Below are positions 1-12,700 of a stretch of DNA of 64,000 bases, one piece after another. Under the pieces are notes generated by a model. The model saw nothing but the letters and a program-made list of their open reading frames with translations. It was not told the origin of the DNA and searched no databases. A program made the position numbers and the translations under genes. Positions within the stretch are counted from its first letter, which is position 1; every line of letters begins with the position of its first letter. The stretch comes from Sphagnum compactum (Eukaryota > Bryophyta > Sphagnopsida > Sphagnales), in contig OZ234496.1 in assembly GCA_965153455.1 (NCBI GenBank), positions 12,051,863 through 12,115,862 on the forward strand, in the 5' to 3' direction.

Positions 1-1984
1 CCATCTCCTCGATTGCATATGCAAGGGCCTTCACATAGAAGGATCAAGGTTGACTTGGAGGATTTGGAGACACTGATCAATCGAATCCTTACAAATTGTT
101 ATGATTTTGATGACTATTAGCAGCAGTAGTAGCAACATAAGGATGGATTATAACTATTGTCATGGAAGCAAATTCCTAGTATAACAATAGAAGTAGGCAA
201 CTGAATAGTTTTGTGTATTTACTACCAATAAAAATTTGGACCCCAACATTTTATGAGCACAAGGTCTTATAATAATGTCCTGAACCAATTTCACTTTTTA
301 AAGTTTTTAAAGACATTTTCATATTTTGCCCTTGTCTTACAATAGAAATGTTTCATGCCATAACCTTATAACCATTCATCCCATACATGTCATCCATCTT
401 CACCCCAAAATTGAGGGCCAAGTTTGGCTCCCACTTTGCCTAGGCCCCTTATTTTGGGGATGTCCACACTTTCCACCATAGGGCCTTATCATATGCTAAA
501 ATCATGAACTTAAACCCTTAACCTCAAGGCAATAAAACTTCTATACATCTTCTTAATTTCAAAGTCACATAAAGCTCAATAAGCCTACCATTGATGTTTC
601 CCAAATGGAACATCATTTCACATTCAACATTATCATCCAAAACTTTTCATTTTAAGGTGTAGTCACAATGTAATAATTCATAGGCAACCCTTGTGTTTTG
701 AATATTTAATCATAATTAGTCTTGAAAAAGACCAATTGGGTGATGCAGTAGATTGGGATTGGTTGTTCAATTTTTCACTTGTTATGATCTTCAACAAGTG
801 CTTGTTAATACTTCATTTCAAATCTATCAACATGTTATAATATTATATTTCAAACAATGTGGTATAAATATATCACACATTTTCAGGATTAATTTAATTT
901 ATTATATAAAAACATGTAAAATAAACAATGGTTATATTTGCAATGATTTCTTTTGTTCCGATTTCATTCACCCAACTTGAGAAAAATAACAAACTTGATA
1001 TTTAGTAACAACACATCAAATACAAGGAATGAACAAGAAATCACTAGAAATTGAAAAATGGCAAAAACAATAAAAAGATAGAACAAATTATTAATGAGCC
1101 AACTTTTCAAACACCTAAACCTACAAACTTTAGAAACTTTAAAGTGGAAAACATGTGACCCACTTAGATGTTTTTTATATACAATAACTTGTCTACAATC
1201 TTAAGTTGAAATATGAAATAAAATGCTAAAGATTCATGGTTGATTTTTAGGTTATTTTTATTTTGATCAATCAATGTTCAATTTAGAAATTGGATTCAAT
1301 TGCAATTTTGCATGTTTCAAAGCTTGCCAACAAAATCAAATGCCTCATAGATTAGAGTCCAAGACGTTAAAAGACTTCAAAGACGATTATGAAATTTAAA
1401 GATCACACCAAACTCAACAATTTACCACTATTTTGTGCCATATGGGACTATACTTTACATTTAATATATTGATAGTTATGAAGGACTTCTCATTACTTAT
1501 AATTTAAATCAACTTGAGTAAAAAATCACAAATGAGGTAGCAACATGGTTAACAAGATTTTAGATCCATTGAAGAAGCAAGATTCTATTGAAAACCCCAA
1601 ACTAGGAAACAAATAACATATTAAAAAAGGGTGTGACCAATGGCAAGAATCTCCAAACTTGAAAACAACTAAGGGAAGAAGCAAAATATTCAAGGAAGAT
1701 GAACTTATAGACTATCCATGTCATTAGTGAACTTCAAAATTGTCCACATGAAATGAAACCAAGACTGTAAGTACCAAGATTTGCAAGCTTTAAGTACCAA
1801 GCTTTATTTTTTTCCCCATAATTCTACCACTAAAAAAATTTTATTTCAAGTTTTAAATTTTTTCCATTTTTCCATCTTTAAAACATCCAAAGAAAACAAA
1901 ACTTGAAAACAAGTGTTCTAAAATTTCAAGCTCTAAAATTTTCCCCATATAATTTTCCACCACTACCTAATAATTTACAAAAAG
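1..1984. other. AT-rich intergenic sequence, no gene seen
   Basis: I see no extended coding frame, RNA gene or clear terminal repeats here. Short open frames such as 753-980 have low-complexity composition and no recognisable motif. Confidence 0.6.
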
Positions 1985-2310
1985 GGGGCATTTGCACAAA
2001 GTTTTGCTTATATTGTTTTCATATTTTCCATTCCCCTTTTTTCATCATTTGAACACAATTTTGCTTGCCTAATTCATGTTTTACATTCCCTTTTTTTGTC
2101 ACTTGAACAAAATTTGACTTCTGTAGTTTTTTTGCTTTTTGTTCTTTTTTTCCATCAATTGCAAGTTTTGTTTTTTTTGGATGTTTCCAATCACCCCTTT
2201 TCATCACTTTAACAAGAGTTTCATGTTTTCCATGTCCATTTTTTCATCACTTGAACAAAGTTTTGCTTCTTTCTTCACGTTTTTTCCAGTTGCCCTTTTT
2301 CATCACCTTT
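1985..2310. repeat. Degenerate T-rich tandem repeat
   Basis: Variants of TTTTCATCACTTGAACAAA recur near 2039, 2096, 2198 and 2241, each followed by a TTTGCTT-rich spacer and a TTTTCCAT-like segment. This makes an imperfect array with units of roughly 45-100 bp. The minus strand stays open as a lysine-rich frame (2207-2019), which is best explained by the repeat and not by a gene. Confidence 0.6.
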
Positions 2311-5093
2311 GATTTGCTTTTGTGGATAAGGCTAAGGTCAAGTTTTGCCCCCTACCTATTTGCTAGTCGTTTCCCTTCGCTTACTCGACAAGGTGCGGGG
2401 CTGATATTGTAAGGTCCTCCCCACCATGCCATGGGGTATTATTGGACACATTTTTAACCAAGTAGTCACATTGTTTTCTCCTTGGCCTTCCCTAAGGAAT
2501 TGTTGCATGTTGCTTCTTCCTTGAAGAAATCACAATGTATGTCTTAGGGCTTCCTTAGGGAAAGGTATAAGGTTTTCCTTGACATGCTTTAAAGAAGTAT
2601 TGCAAATTGTTTTATTTGGGGTGTGGGTGGGTTTTCTCCTTAACCTTTCTCATGGAACTAACACATGTTGTTTCTTCCTAGGCTTGGCCCGAATCCCCAT
2701 CCTTGCATGTAGATGCATGGTTTATTTCAATTGAATTCCAAAATGAAATGGATAGATGCCTTGCTTGGCTAAAACTTTGATATGAAGGATGTCATTTCAC
2801 AATATCTATAGTGAAGATAATGAATGGGGAATTTTTTTTGGTAGTCTTGAGGAGTCACTAAAGCCTAAAAATGCCAAACTCTGCATACACACAACTTTTT
2901 GACCATTTCCTTACAATGCCCCTTCTTGATACCCTCCCCATAATGACATGCATTTTAAAGTAGTTAAGGCTTAAACTATCATTACACCCTTGGGACAAAT
3001 TCAATAGCCTTGACATTGAATGGTTTGGTCAAATGACTTAACATGCATTTTAGTTATTATAAGCCAAACTCCCATGCAACTTTGGTGGTTGGAGTGATTA
3101 AGTGGAAATTTTCATTGATTTGCAAAGGTTTGCCAATGTTATTGAATATACACATATGCAAAAAGGAGGGACTTAAAGTTAATGATCACAATTTTTGATT
3201 TTATACAATTGTGAGTTCTTTGGGAATGGACTTTTGAACACAAAGGAATGTGGTGTGTTGTATGGGTAGGGAACCCCTTGAAGATTGAACCATGGCTGTG
3301 AAATCATTGAGTGGTGTCATGATTACTTATGAAAATCTTGATATGTGCCATGTGTTTATAAATTTTTATCAATTATCTTGCTTATTTACTCTTGCAAATT
3401 TTAGTATACTTCCATAATATTTACTAGCATTTTAACGGGTTGATAAAGATGGATGAAAATGCAAAAAAACCTCATGCATCCCTTGTCATGTATCATGACC
3501 CCTAGGTGTACAACATTAGTAAATAAATCCACTTCAAACACAAAAAAACCTTGATCCATATGGTGTCTTATTTAAAGGGCGACTTAACAAATTAGTTGAT
3601 AGTGCCTTGTCATATTCTTTGGCTAACCAATCAAAACCACGATGCTCAAATTGGCCATAATCAGATGCAAATTGATATGCAAGGTGCAACAAGTTCACAA
3701 GGACATTTAAACCCTTAAGGAGATGCAAGTAAATCCCCATAAGGTGGAAATGAAATTGGGGATGTTCAAGTTGGTAGCAAGTTGATATTTTCCCAAGGGG
3801 AACACCATTTTAGCAACATTGACATGGATGTTGGAAAAGATCTTGTCAAAGGTAATATCGTTATGGATCACCATGTTCTAGTTGCATCAAATGACATAGA
3901 CATGGTGGACATTGAGGAAGGTGTGGTAGATGTTGTTTTCTAGGAAGCAAATGTCAATGATAATGCCATGGTGCTTGCCATTTGAGTGGGAAAAAATGTA
4001 ACAATAGAGGTTGCTAGAAACAATTGCCCGCCTTCAATGAGTTGGAGTTTCATTCGTAACTACAACCCATGAAGCTAGATGCCTTCAACATTGTTGTTTG
4101 AATGTTAGTAGATGAAATCATGCCATAACATTCGTTCAAAAAGGCTCAAGTATGTGGCACATTTTCTAAGGCTAGGATAGTGGACCTCCTAGTAGACTTG
4201 GTGTTCATGGAAGATATGCATCCATTTGAGGACATTTTTGTAGCTAGGGAATTGGCCAAGAAGCTTCCTAGAAAACTTTTTGGGCAACTTGCTAGGCCCC
4301 TGGGAATACTTAAAAAAAGGGTGAAAACACATTAAACCCTCCAAAAATTGTAGTCACAAGTATAATCTATTTGTAATTAATTTTTTGGGTAACGTATGGA
4401 CATCACATCTTAAATATTTTTGCTTATTATAAGTATATTTGATTAGTTTTAGACTTAATTTAATCAATTATTAAATCCAACAAACATTTGAAAAACTTGA
4501 ACGTATGGAAAATATTTGTGACAAAATAATACCTATCACAAAGTTTGAAAAATTGCATATATACTTCAAAACTAAGGTTGTGAGTGGAATTCTTGGGTGA
4601 ATTTTTTTATGGTGTATGATATTGATATACATTAATTAAATAAATGACCATTTAAAAATTAAAGTTTTGTGGATATAATTAAATGCATAACAATCTTTTT
4701 TTAAAGGGAAAAACCATTACCATACCAAAGAGGAGGAGATTTTATAGATGGGAATTGCATTATTTTTTTAGTTTTCTTTTGTTTGGTACATTTCATGAAT
4801 CACAAACAAAAGGCACTATGGCCAGTGAAAAATTGTAAGTTATATATTCTATGTACATTAATTTTATCTAGTCCTTTTCATCTAACTATTGCATTAAGAG
4901 TAATTTTGATTCAAAGTGAACTTTGAGTTTTGAAATGGTGCCATGCAAATTTAAAATTTTTTTGCTCGTGTTTAGGATAGTCAAAGGATGCCATCAAGAT
5001 TTTAATTTATTCCATACTATGATACTTGTCATACATCACTTCTTTTGGTGAAAAGTGGTTCACACTTAATGTGTTTTCACTGAGGAGTTTGTC
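2311..5093. other. Intergenic sequence with short decayed open stretch
   Basis: No recognisable gene. One plus-strand frame at about 3745-3942 stays open for some 65 codons, is rich in Asp, Val and Ile, and ends in a stop, after which coding-like sequence breaks up. This could be a remnant of an old mobile-element protein, but no family motif is visible. Confidence 0.4.
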
Positions 5094-5405
5094 ATGGAAG
5101 TTGATAGGGAAGAGACAAGGGATGTTACTAGGAACAATGTTAAGGAGGTTATTGAGAAGGAGGTCAAAGAAGACACTAGGACGGAGGTCAAGGAAATTGC
5201 CAAGGATGCGGTTGGGGAGCTTATCGAGATGTTGTTTAAGGAGACTACCAAAGAAACAGCCATAATGCTTGTCGGGGAGATTGCCAAGGACACAATTAAG
5301 GAAGGGGTTAAGAAACTAATCAAAGAAACTAATGTTTTCAGGGAGGTCAAGAATGATGTTAAGGGTGGAGAAGCTAGGATCCCTAAAGAAGGTGTTTTGT
5401 TTTAA
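5094..5405 (+). CDS. Hypothetical Lys/Glu-rich 103-residue open frame
   Basis: The frame runs from ATG to TAA and encodes a highly charged protein of about 103 residues. It is made of loosely repeated EVKEIAKD- and KETTKETA-like segments that would form amphipathic helices or a coiled coil. No known domain is recognised. The DNA is an imperfect short repeat of GAGGTCAAGGA-like blocks, and two other frames over the same stretch are also open (5026-5265 plus, 5350-5066 minus), so openness may come from repeat composition. There is no supporting promoter, intron or neighbour. It could equally be a fragment of a structural protein from a mobile element. Confidence 0.25.
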   Translation: MEVDREETRDVTRNNVKEVIEKEVKEDTRTEVKEIAKDAVGELIEMLFKETTKETAIMLVGEIAKDTIKEGVKKLIKETNVFREVKNDVKGGEARIPKEGVLF

Positions 5406-8400
5406 GAACATTTATTTAGGAATTTGTCACCCATTCTTGTTGTTGCATTCATTGGCATGGAAGGTGTCCCCAATAAAAAGTTATGGACCACCTTCAAGTT
5501 TGATGTTAAACCCAAGTTTGATGCCACACCAATTAAATGAACCCTTTGAAAGGACCAACCTAATCATGGTATGTTGTGAACTAAGTTAAACTTACAAACA
5601 TTTTAGTTTTCATCATTGGAAATCTTCTTTTAGTTGATACTCCTCAAACCCTTCATTTAATATTAGAATTCATGAATTAACTACCAACAAACCACAAGTT
5701 GAACCCAATATTCAATGCACCCACATAGGGCCACCACCACCCACCTATACATCGCTTGTTCACAAGGTCCATGGGAACAATAAATGGTACATTGAAAAAG
5801 AATAAAATGATGAATCATAGAAGGTGAAAATGAGGAAGTCAAGTTCACAACCCTTGAAGGTTGAACCTTCCAAGGAGCCAAAGGGGAAAAGGTTTGCAAC
5901 AATGAAATTGGATTGTTAAGCATCATATGGAACAAAGGGAATTAGACAAGTGTTAAAGGGAAATCTTCTTAAAGCCGTGGGGAGACAAAAAAACATAGAA
6001 TAGACCCCAACTTCAAACCATTTGCAACCCAACAAACCCAATAGACCAAGAAACGACCCATAATGCAACAAATAACTATAGAACAACAAGCCTAACTTGA
6101 GGCCTTTAACCTAGGATTGATTGCCAAGGTGCAAATAATTGGGTAAGAGGCTTGCATACCTTCTTTCAAGAAGCAAGTTTGCATACAAGGACACTTCCTT
6201 GGGATATCCTAAGAAATGATGAAGTTAAATTTTTTTGGGGAATGTTAATTTCATTTCCTTGAGTTATTGTTGAAGAAGTCCTATTGGGATAGTTTCCTTG
6301 GGGACTTTCAATAGGTAATTCCCCAGGGAATCTACCTATGTGCTCCTCGAAAGTCTTGTCGAATGATTTCCAAGGACTTTTTAGTGGTGAATTTATTGAG
6401 TTTCATTGGGTTGTTTCATTTGATCGAAGGAAAGACTAATTGGAGGCATGTTTGACTTTTAGAATAATTAGGAAGTGGAAGGAGGTCACAATAAATGACA
6501 TGGAATAACAATGATCAATAAGGATAATTCTTTTGGTTCGAAACCAACACTAATGATGATTGATCCCAGTGACATTATTAGCATCTTGAAAGGCGATGAT
6601 ACCATAGACAACAACATAAACAATTTTTTTGAAGCTGACCATCTTAGACATTTCAAATGATACATGGATTACCCCTGTGAGTTTGATGAATACCTTGTTT
6701 GCATTGTAGCCAAACCAATGGATGAGTAAAATATTTTAAATTATTTGATTAGCCAAACTAAAAAGCTACAAAGGGTAAAACACATCATATATTCCCTTCT
6801 ACATATGGTGTGCAACATCAACTTCTTCAACTTGGTTGTGATCCCACATTTTAGGGGGAAAAAGATGTGACTCTAAACATTGAAGCCTACTTTATGTCAA
6901 ATTGGGGAGGTTTATTCATCTTAATTCATGAGTTTTATCCCATTTAATGAAAAAGAAGTGGCCTTGTTATTTTGAAAACTAGAGGTTGACCTCATGCAAT
7001 AGTGGGATGATGAAGCCTATGTAATTTTTAATACCATGTTATGGAAGAACATTAATAGGGATGGGTTGTGAATTGGGAAAACGTTCCCCATGAAAGGTTG
7101 TTTTTTTGAAGAGGAGATGGTTCCCTAGGAAAGGTTATTTCCTTGGGGAGGAGATGGTTCCTTGAGATAAGTTGTTGCCTTGAGGAAGGATGTTTCCTTG
7201 GGGGAGGTGGGTTGTTTAAAGAGAAGCCACAAATTAAGGATGTGATGTTGGACTATTCTTAGTGGAGTTGTATGCAATTCCATCGAGCAGTGTTTTTGTT
7301 GACAACATTGTTTCCCCTAAGGAGGGGATTGCTATGTTTCCCTAAGGAGGTTTAGGGATGTGGATGTTGCTGATGATGGGTTGGACATGAAAAAAAATGT
7401 TATCTTTGACATCATTTGAAGATTTTGGTTCAAAATACACCAAAAATACATTCAAAATACATTCAAAAAATGAACCTTGGTTGACCTTTGGGAAGGCTCA
7501 TTTGGGTTTGGTTAACCAAGGGGGGTTTGGCTAATTACGACCCTGTCCCTATGGGTCAAGTCATTGAAGTCCAGAGACTTGATGGTCATAGCATGTTGTA
7601 AACCACACCACACTTAATTTGTTGTTCCTATTTAATGTTTGCCGAATTACACACATCAATGCCATAAATTGTGTCATGTTAATGTTGTACACCACTAATT
7701 GGAGATGTCACATGTTTGTTAGGGACATTTCACTTTTTTTTTTCAAAAGAAATATTTATTGATTGCTTAGAAAATTGGACCCTATGTAATAAAAAAGTGG
7801 AACAAAAAATTGGGGTTGATTTTTGTACTTTTTTTTCCAATCAAGAAATAAGATGTGTAATATGATTTAAGTCCAATGCCAATATGGAAAACAAGATTAG
7901 GATTGGCCCATAATTTGTTTGGTATATGGATGTGTTATTGTAGGCTTGTTGCTTGGGTAGTTTACAACCCAACATAACTATTGTCTTGTTGATGGCATTG
8001 CTTGAGTGGCAAGCCTATGGTGGCTAAGTCCATGCAAGCAAGTTGTGGAACAAAGGTGGTAGTGATGTGTGTTATAGTAGTTCAAAGGGGTTCACTTTGA
8101 TCCATTTTTTGGTAGCCTAATCTATTGCCACTATGATTTATTCATTCCTAGATACCTTCTTGCTAGTTTGATGGTGCAATCTAAGCTCCATTTTGTGAAA
8201 GGTTTTGCTGATAGGGTGATAACAAGGTTTGTTAAATTGGTGGAAAGAAAATGATCAATTTGTTGACAATCATCAAATGTATAAAATTGTATTGCTTCCT
8301 TGTGCATGAAGCCCACCAGTAGTAGGCATTCAAAGTTCTCTTAATTGTGATTTAAAGAAAAAAAATCCATTGGTTATTTTTTGGGTGCAACTCTTGCAAA

Positions 8401-9028
8401 ATGAATTTGCTTTTCTTTGGTCACAAACACTTGTTATACTTGATATTGACCCTTGCACTACATTTTCCAATCACATGTAAATAAAAAATATAACTTGTTA
8501 AATGCTAAATACTTCTTTTATTCAATTGAGTATTACATGCAGAGAGACATATGTCTACAAGCTATTATGTACCATACCTCTTGGAACCATTGTAGTTGAA
8601 TTGAAAATAGCAAAATAGTTAATTCTTGATCAAAGAACTGCAATAGATACCTCTAATTTTTTGATGGTCTGGATCCTGGCATGGGCTGTCTAGGGAGTAG
8701 TTGTTATGCCTTCATCAATTCTCATCATCCTACCCAGTGACCACATGTTGAGAGCAGCTTCTACATTTGAGTGGAACACCAAGTCCTTAGTTGTCAAGTA
8801 TGCAATGATGTAAACCTGCCAAACTACTCCAGAGCAGTACTACAACACACTGAAGAAATGGAGATTTGATAAAAGAAAAAAAGGACATGTGTCCTATTCT
8901 ACTTCCTATTATTACCTAACCAACCTCACACAGGTGAGGTGAGGCCTGAAACTGTCTACCATATAATGTATGCATTGCCTTGGAAAAACAACAACAAAAG
9001 AAACCCATTGGATCATTGTATCCCTGTA
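5406..9028. other. Intergenic sequence with decayed coding-like stretch and short repeats
   Basis: No intact gene. Around 6550-6960 a plus-strand frame reads as plausible protein for long runs but is broken by several stops, so an old unrecognised coding relic is possible. At about 7080-7220 a motif like GGAGATGGTTCCTTGAG recurs three to four times with a period near 40 bp, and related TTCCTTGGG words occur from 6200. The rest shows nothing I can name. Confidence 0.4.
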
Positions 9029-9190
9029 CTTACATCCACATGCAAGGTGGTTACATCCACATCCACATCCAAGGTAGTTAAAGCTATGTACTATCATCCA
9101 CATCCAAGGTAGTTAAAAAAGCTATGTACTAACATCCACATGCACGGTAGTTAGGGCTATGTACTAACATCCACATGCAAGGTGGGTAAA
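9029..9190. repeat. Tandem repeat, about 43-bp units
   Basis: Four imperfect copies carry CATCCACATGCAAGGT followed by AGTTAAAGCTATGTACTA. The array lies about 0.6 kb downstream of the transporter gene's stop codon. It has no coding potential of its own. Confidence 0.8.
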
Positions 9191-9799
9191 AGGAGTAGGG
9201 GTACAAATATATGCTTGCATTCCAACAATTTGTAGTAAATTCTGGATTATGATGGATGTCTTAAGTTAGTGAATGATTAATAATTGTTTTTGCTTCCTAC
9301 ACTTTTGCTTAGTTGTTTATGATAAAGTACAAAGCAAGGTTTATACTTCATACATTTTGAACCTATTTAGAGTGTGCTATTATTTACCTTATATATGAGT
9401 GCTTGAGTGTACATATTATTGATTTGGTGAATTTCTTGTTGGAATGTCCTTAATGCAGCAGGTTCATGTAGCCAGTTCTTTGGGCGGCGGTTGTTTGATT
9501 TCTTTCCAAAAGAGTTGAGAACTGTGGTTATACATCAGAACCAGGTATTTGGTTTTTGGATAACCCGTGGTCATAATAATATCAGAGTCACTTTGTATCT
9601 GATGTTTTGAGGCTTTAGAATTGAACTGGGCAGTATGATACATGATATAACTAGGGAGCTCTTGTCCAATGACAAGATGGTTGGAACTTTCTGAATGCAG
9701 CCCAGGTATGGAAGCAAGGATGCTTTGCAGATTGGAAAGCTAATGTATGAAGAGCAAAACAAGTGGGGAATAAGTGAGTGTATATTATTCATTTTTATG
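9191..9799. other. 3' flank of the transporter gene
   Basis: This holds the presumed 3' UTR and downstream DNA of the minus-strand transporter. No perfect AATAAA signal is seen just past the stop; an AATGAATAAT-like sequence lies close by on the minus strand. No separate gene is visible. Confidence 0.4.
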
Positions 9800-12700
9800 T
9801 TACAATCTTGAGAACACAGGGCAGCCTGGAACAGCCACATCAGGAGCGGTGGGACATTGAGCCCGAGGGCAGTGATTGCCCTGGTTTCCCCACCAATCCG
9901 ACCCACCTTGTGTGGATTGCCCAAGAAAAATCCACAAAGCGATGCCCATGAATGCTGTCCCTGCGTCGAGAGCAGCAGACAACACATAAGTGTAACGCTT
10001 CCACCAGGCCTTGTAGTGTCTGAAAATGAGATAATTAAAGATAAGGCCGACTGTTAGAAACATGATATTGTTGACTGCAGATGCAGGAGGCATTGTCAAG
10101 CCTCCCATCAGCAACACAGGTATGTTGATCCACCGGATCCAAGTTGACTTGGGGAGAAGTTTTGATGCAACCCAAACTGGGAGTGGTGCAAGAGCTCCAG
10201 CAAGGAAGAACCAGTTGAGGCTATTGTATAAACCAAGCGGGCCAAAGGTTCTCAGTGGACCCACAAGGCCCCAGATAACTGAAGATGTATAGTACACACC
10301 GTCACTTGGGCAGCTCCAAGGGCTGCCTGCTGGTAGCAATTCTGGATTGCATATGTTGGGTATGGATGTGAGCAACCACCATGATGTCCCCAAGCACGTA
10401 ATTGCAGATATAAGAGAGCCAATGACCTGGTGACCAATCCTCCCCCCATGTACATATACCTCTCTAGTCTCAGCTTGAAATTTTCAACAACTATTCTGTT
10501 ATTTAGGGTTTAGGGTTTGTCCTGTGTTATCACGGTGCAGGCCTATCAAAGCATGAAATTGTGACAGCATATAAGCAATTGTGAAATTGGTTTTGATGCT
10601 GGAAGTAACACAATTTGCAAACATCAAAGTAACAAAAGCAGGGTCAAAATGTGGAGGCAATTTTACCTGGGCAATGAACATAGAGCGAGGTGGGATTTTG
10701 GTGTACTGCCCGAGCTTCAAGTCTTGCAGGAACAAAAGGGAATTGTGCAAATTGCTTGTGCCGTATATCCTGAAACACAAGTTGGCCACTGGCTTCCCTG
10801 GTAATAAATAGCCCATGAGGTATTCAGAGAGGATGCTGATGCTGGGTGCCTGAACATTTCACACACAAACCAGTTCAACAATGTGTATGCTCAGGATTCT
10901 TGAGTAAAGCTCTACTATGACTTCTGTTCCAAGGAAGCTTGTGGAAGCAGCCAGTAGCCTTTCATAATACTAGTGAGGACTAGTGAGAATGGTAGTGCCA
11001 GCAGTGGCACAATGTTAACAGAAGCTTGGCAATTTCACACAAGTATCATGCACATATCAACAGCAGAAAACTGGCTATCTGGAGGTGAGAACAAGCCTGG
11101 TTTGCAGTGGCAACAAGGACTCCGAAAGGGAGTGTGAACATGATGGCAATGATGCATCCCAGAAGTACACCCCACCAAGGCAGCTGCAGTTGCTCCTTGT
11201 AGCCCTCTGCTCCCACAATTGCCAGAATCAGGCAGCCGATCAACAGAATCACAAACCATTGCTGTGGCACTGGTGCATATGCCTCCATCAACCGTGTGTG
11301 CACATCTGAATTCTTCTTCTCATCTGCCCTATCACTTCCCCATGCATTATAAAAGTGCTGCAATAGCTCCCTGCACAACAGAGACAACAACACTCAAGCC
11401 ACAGTCTCAATCTGTCAGGGAGCTTCATCTTGATCAACATGAACCATGGAGATCATGTTGTGTACATAGACCTTACCACTGTCTGACAGGCACATACAAT
11501 ATTGTTTGTGGCTGTAGTGCTCAGGGTTTCATTTGGCTGTGCACTGTGGGTTTCAAGCCAGATCTTCTTAGAACTCTGAAAAGAAATCAAGGGGTGATGG
11601 GTGTCTAAGGCTTTGCGTGGCATACTTTCCATGGAAAAGAAGCAAATGGGTGATGGCTATCTAAGAGCTTTGCATGGCATACTCTCTGCAGCAGAGAATG
11701 CCAAGAGCTTGTGTGCAGAACAACAACAGAAATGCTAGCTACTGGTCTAAGAGCATTGCATGGCATACTTTCTATGGAGAAGAAGCAAATGGGTGATGTC
11801 TGTCTTAGAAGAGCTTTGCATGGCATACTTTCCATGGAAAGAAGCAAATGGGGGATGTCTGTCTTAGAAGAGCTTTGCATGACATACATTTCCATGGAAA
11901 AGAAGCAAATGGGTGATGGCTATCTAAGAGCTTTGCGTGGCATACTTTCCATGGAAAGAAGCAAATGGGGGATGTCTGTCTTAGAAGAGCTTTGCATGAC
12001 ATACATTTCCATGGAAAAGAAGCAAATGGGTGATGGCTATCTAAGAGCTTTGCGTGGCATACTTTCCATGGAAAAGAAGCAAATGGGTAGTGGCAGCTCC
12101 AATGACTGCAAACCCCATTGCAGTTGTCATGGCCATCATGATACTGAGATGCAGCTTGCTGTAGGAGTTGTAAGCATCCAAATCCAAGGTAAGAAGACCA
12201 GGGGACAGAATCCGCTTGATGTCATAGGGGGAACCATCATTTGCATAAGATCCACTGGAGAAGAAGGGGAAAGTCTTGGCATCATAAGCATTTGTCCCCC
12301 AGTAGGCAATAGGGATGAGCACATAGAGGTAGAGGAAGAAGCCCACTGCAGCATTGACCAAGGAGAACAAGGGAACTGCCAGAGGACTCCCTCGGAAGGA
12401 AGAGACAGTTGCCCAATCTAGCGCAAAAGAACCAATGCCCAGACCATTTAGACCAGACCCAATCTGCTGCGCAGTGACGGAATGTGGCCATACAAAGCAC
12501 ACCACAGAGACAGTAGACAAGGAGCTGAAGAAGTAACCCGGGAGCAAGTAGTAGGCGAAGCTTGCCACTAAACAAATGCAAAAGAATTGGATGCGTGAGA
12601 ATGAAGAAGATGAAGAAGAAGATCCCTTGCTATTGCTACAGTTGTTCAAGCCTGATTTCGCTACAATGTTCTCCTCCTTCTCATGCATTGTCCTGAAGCA

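Noticed and set aside
11711-12421. 236-codon plus-strand open frame opposite the OPT gene
   Set aside because: It lies over the intron 3 array and antisense to exon 3. Repeat units that are multiples of three keep it open.
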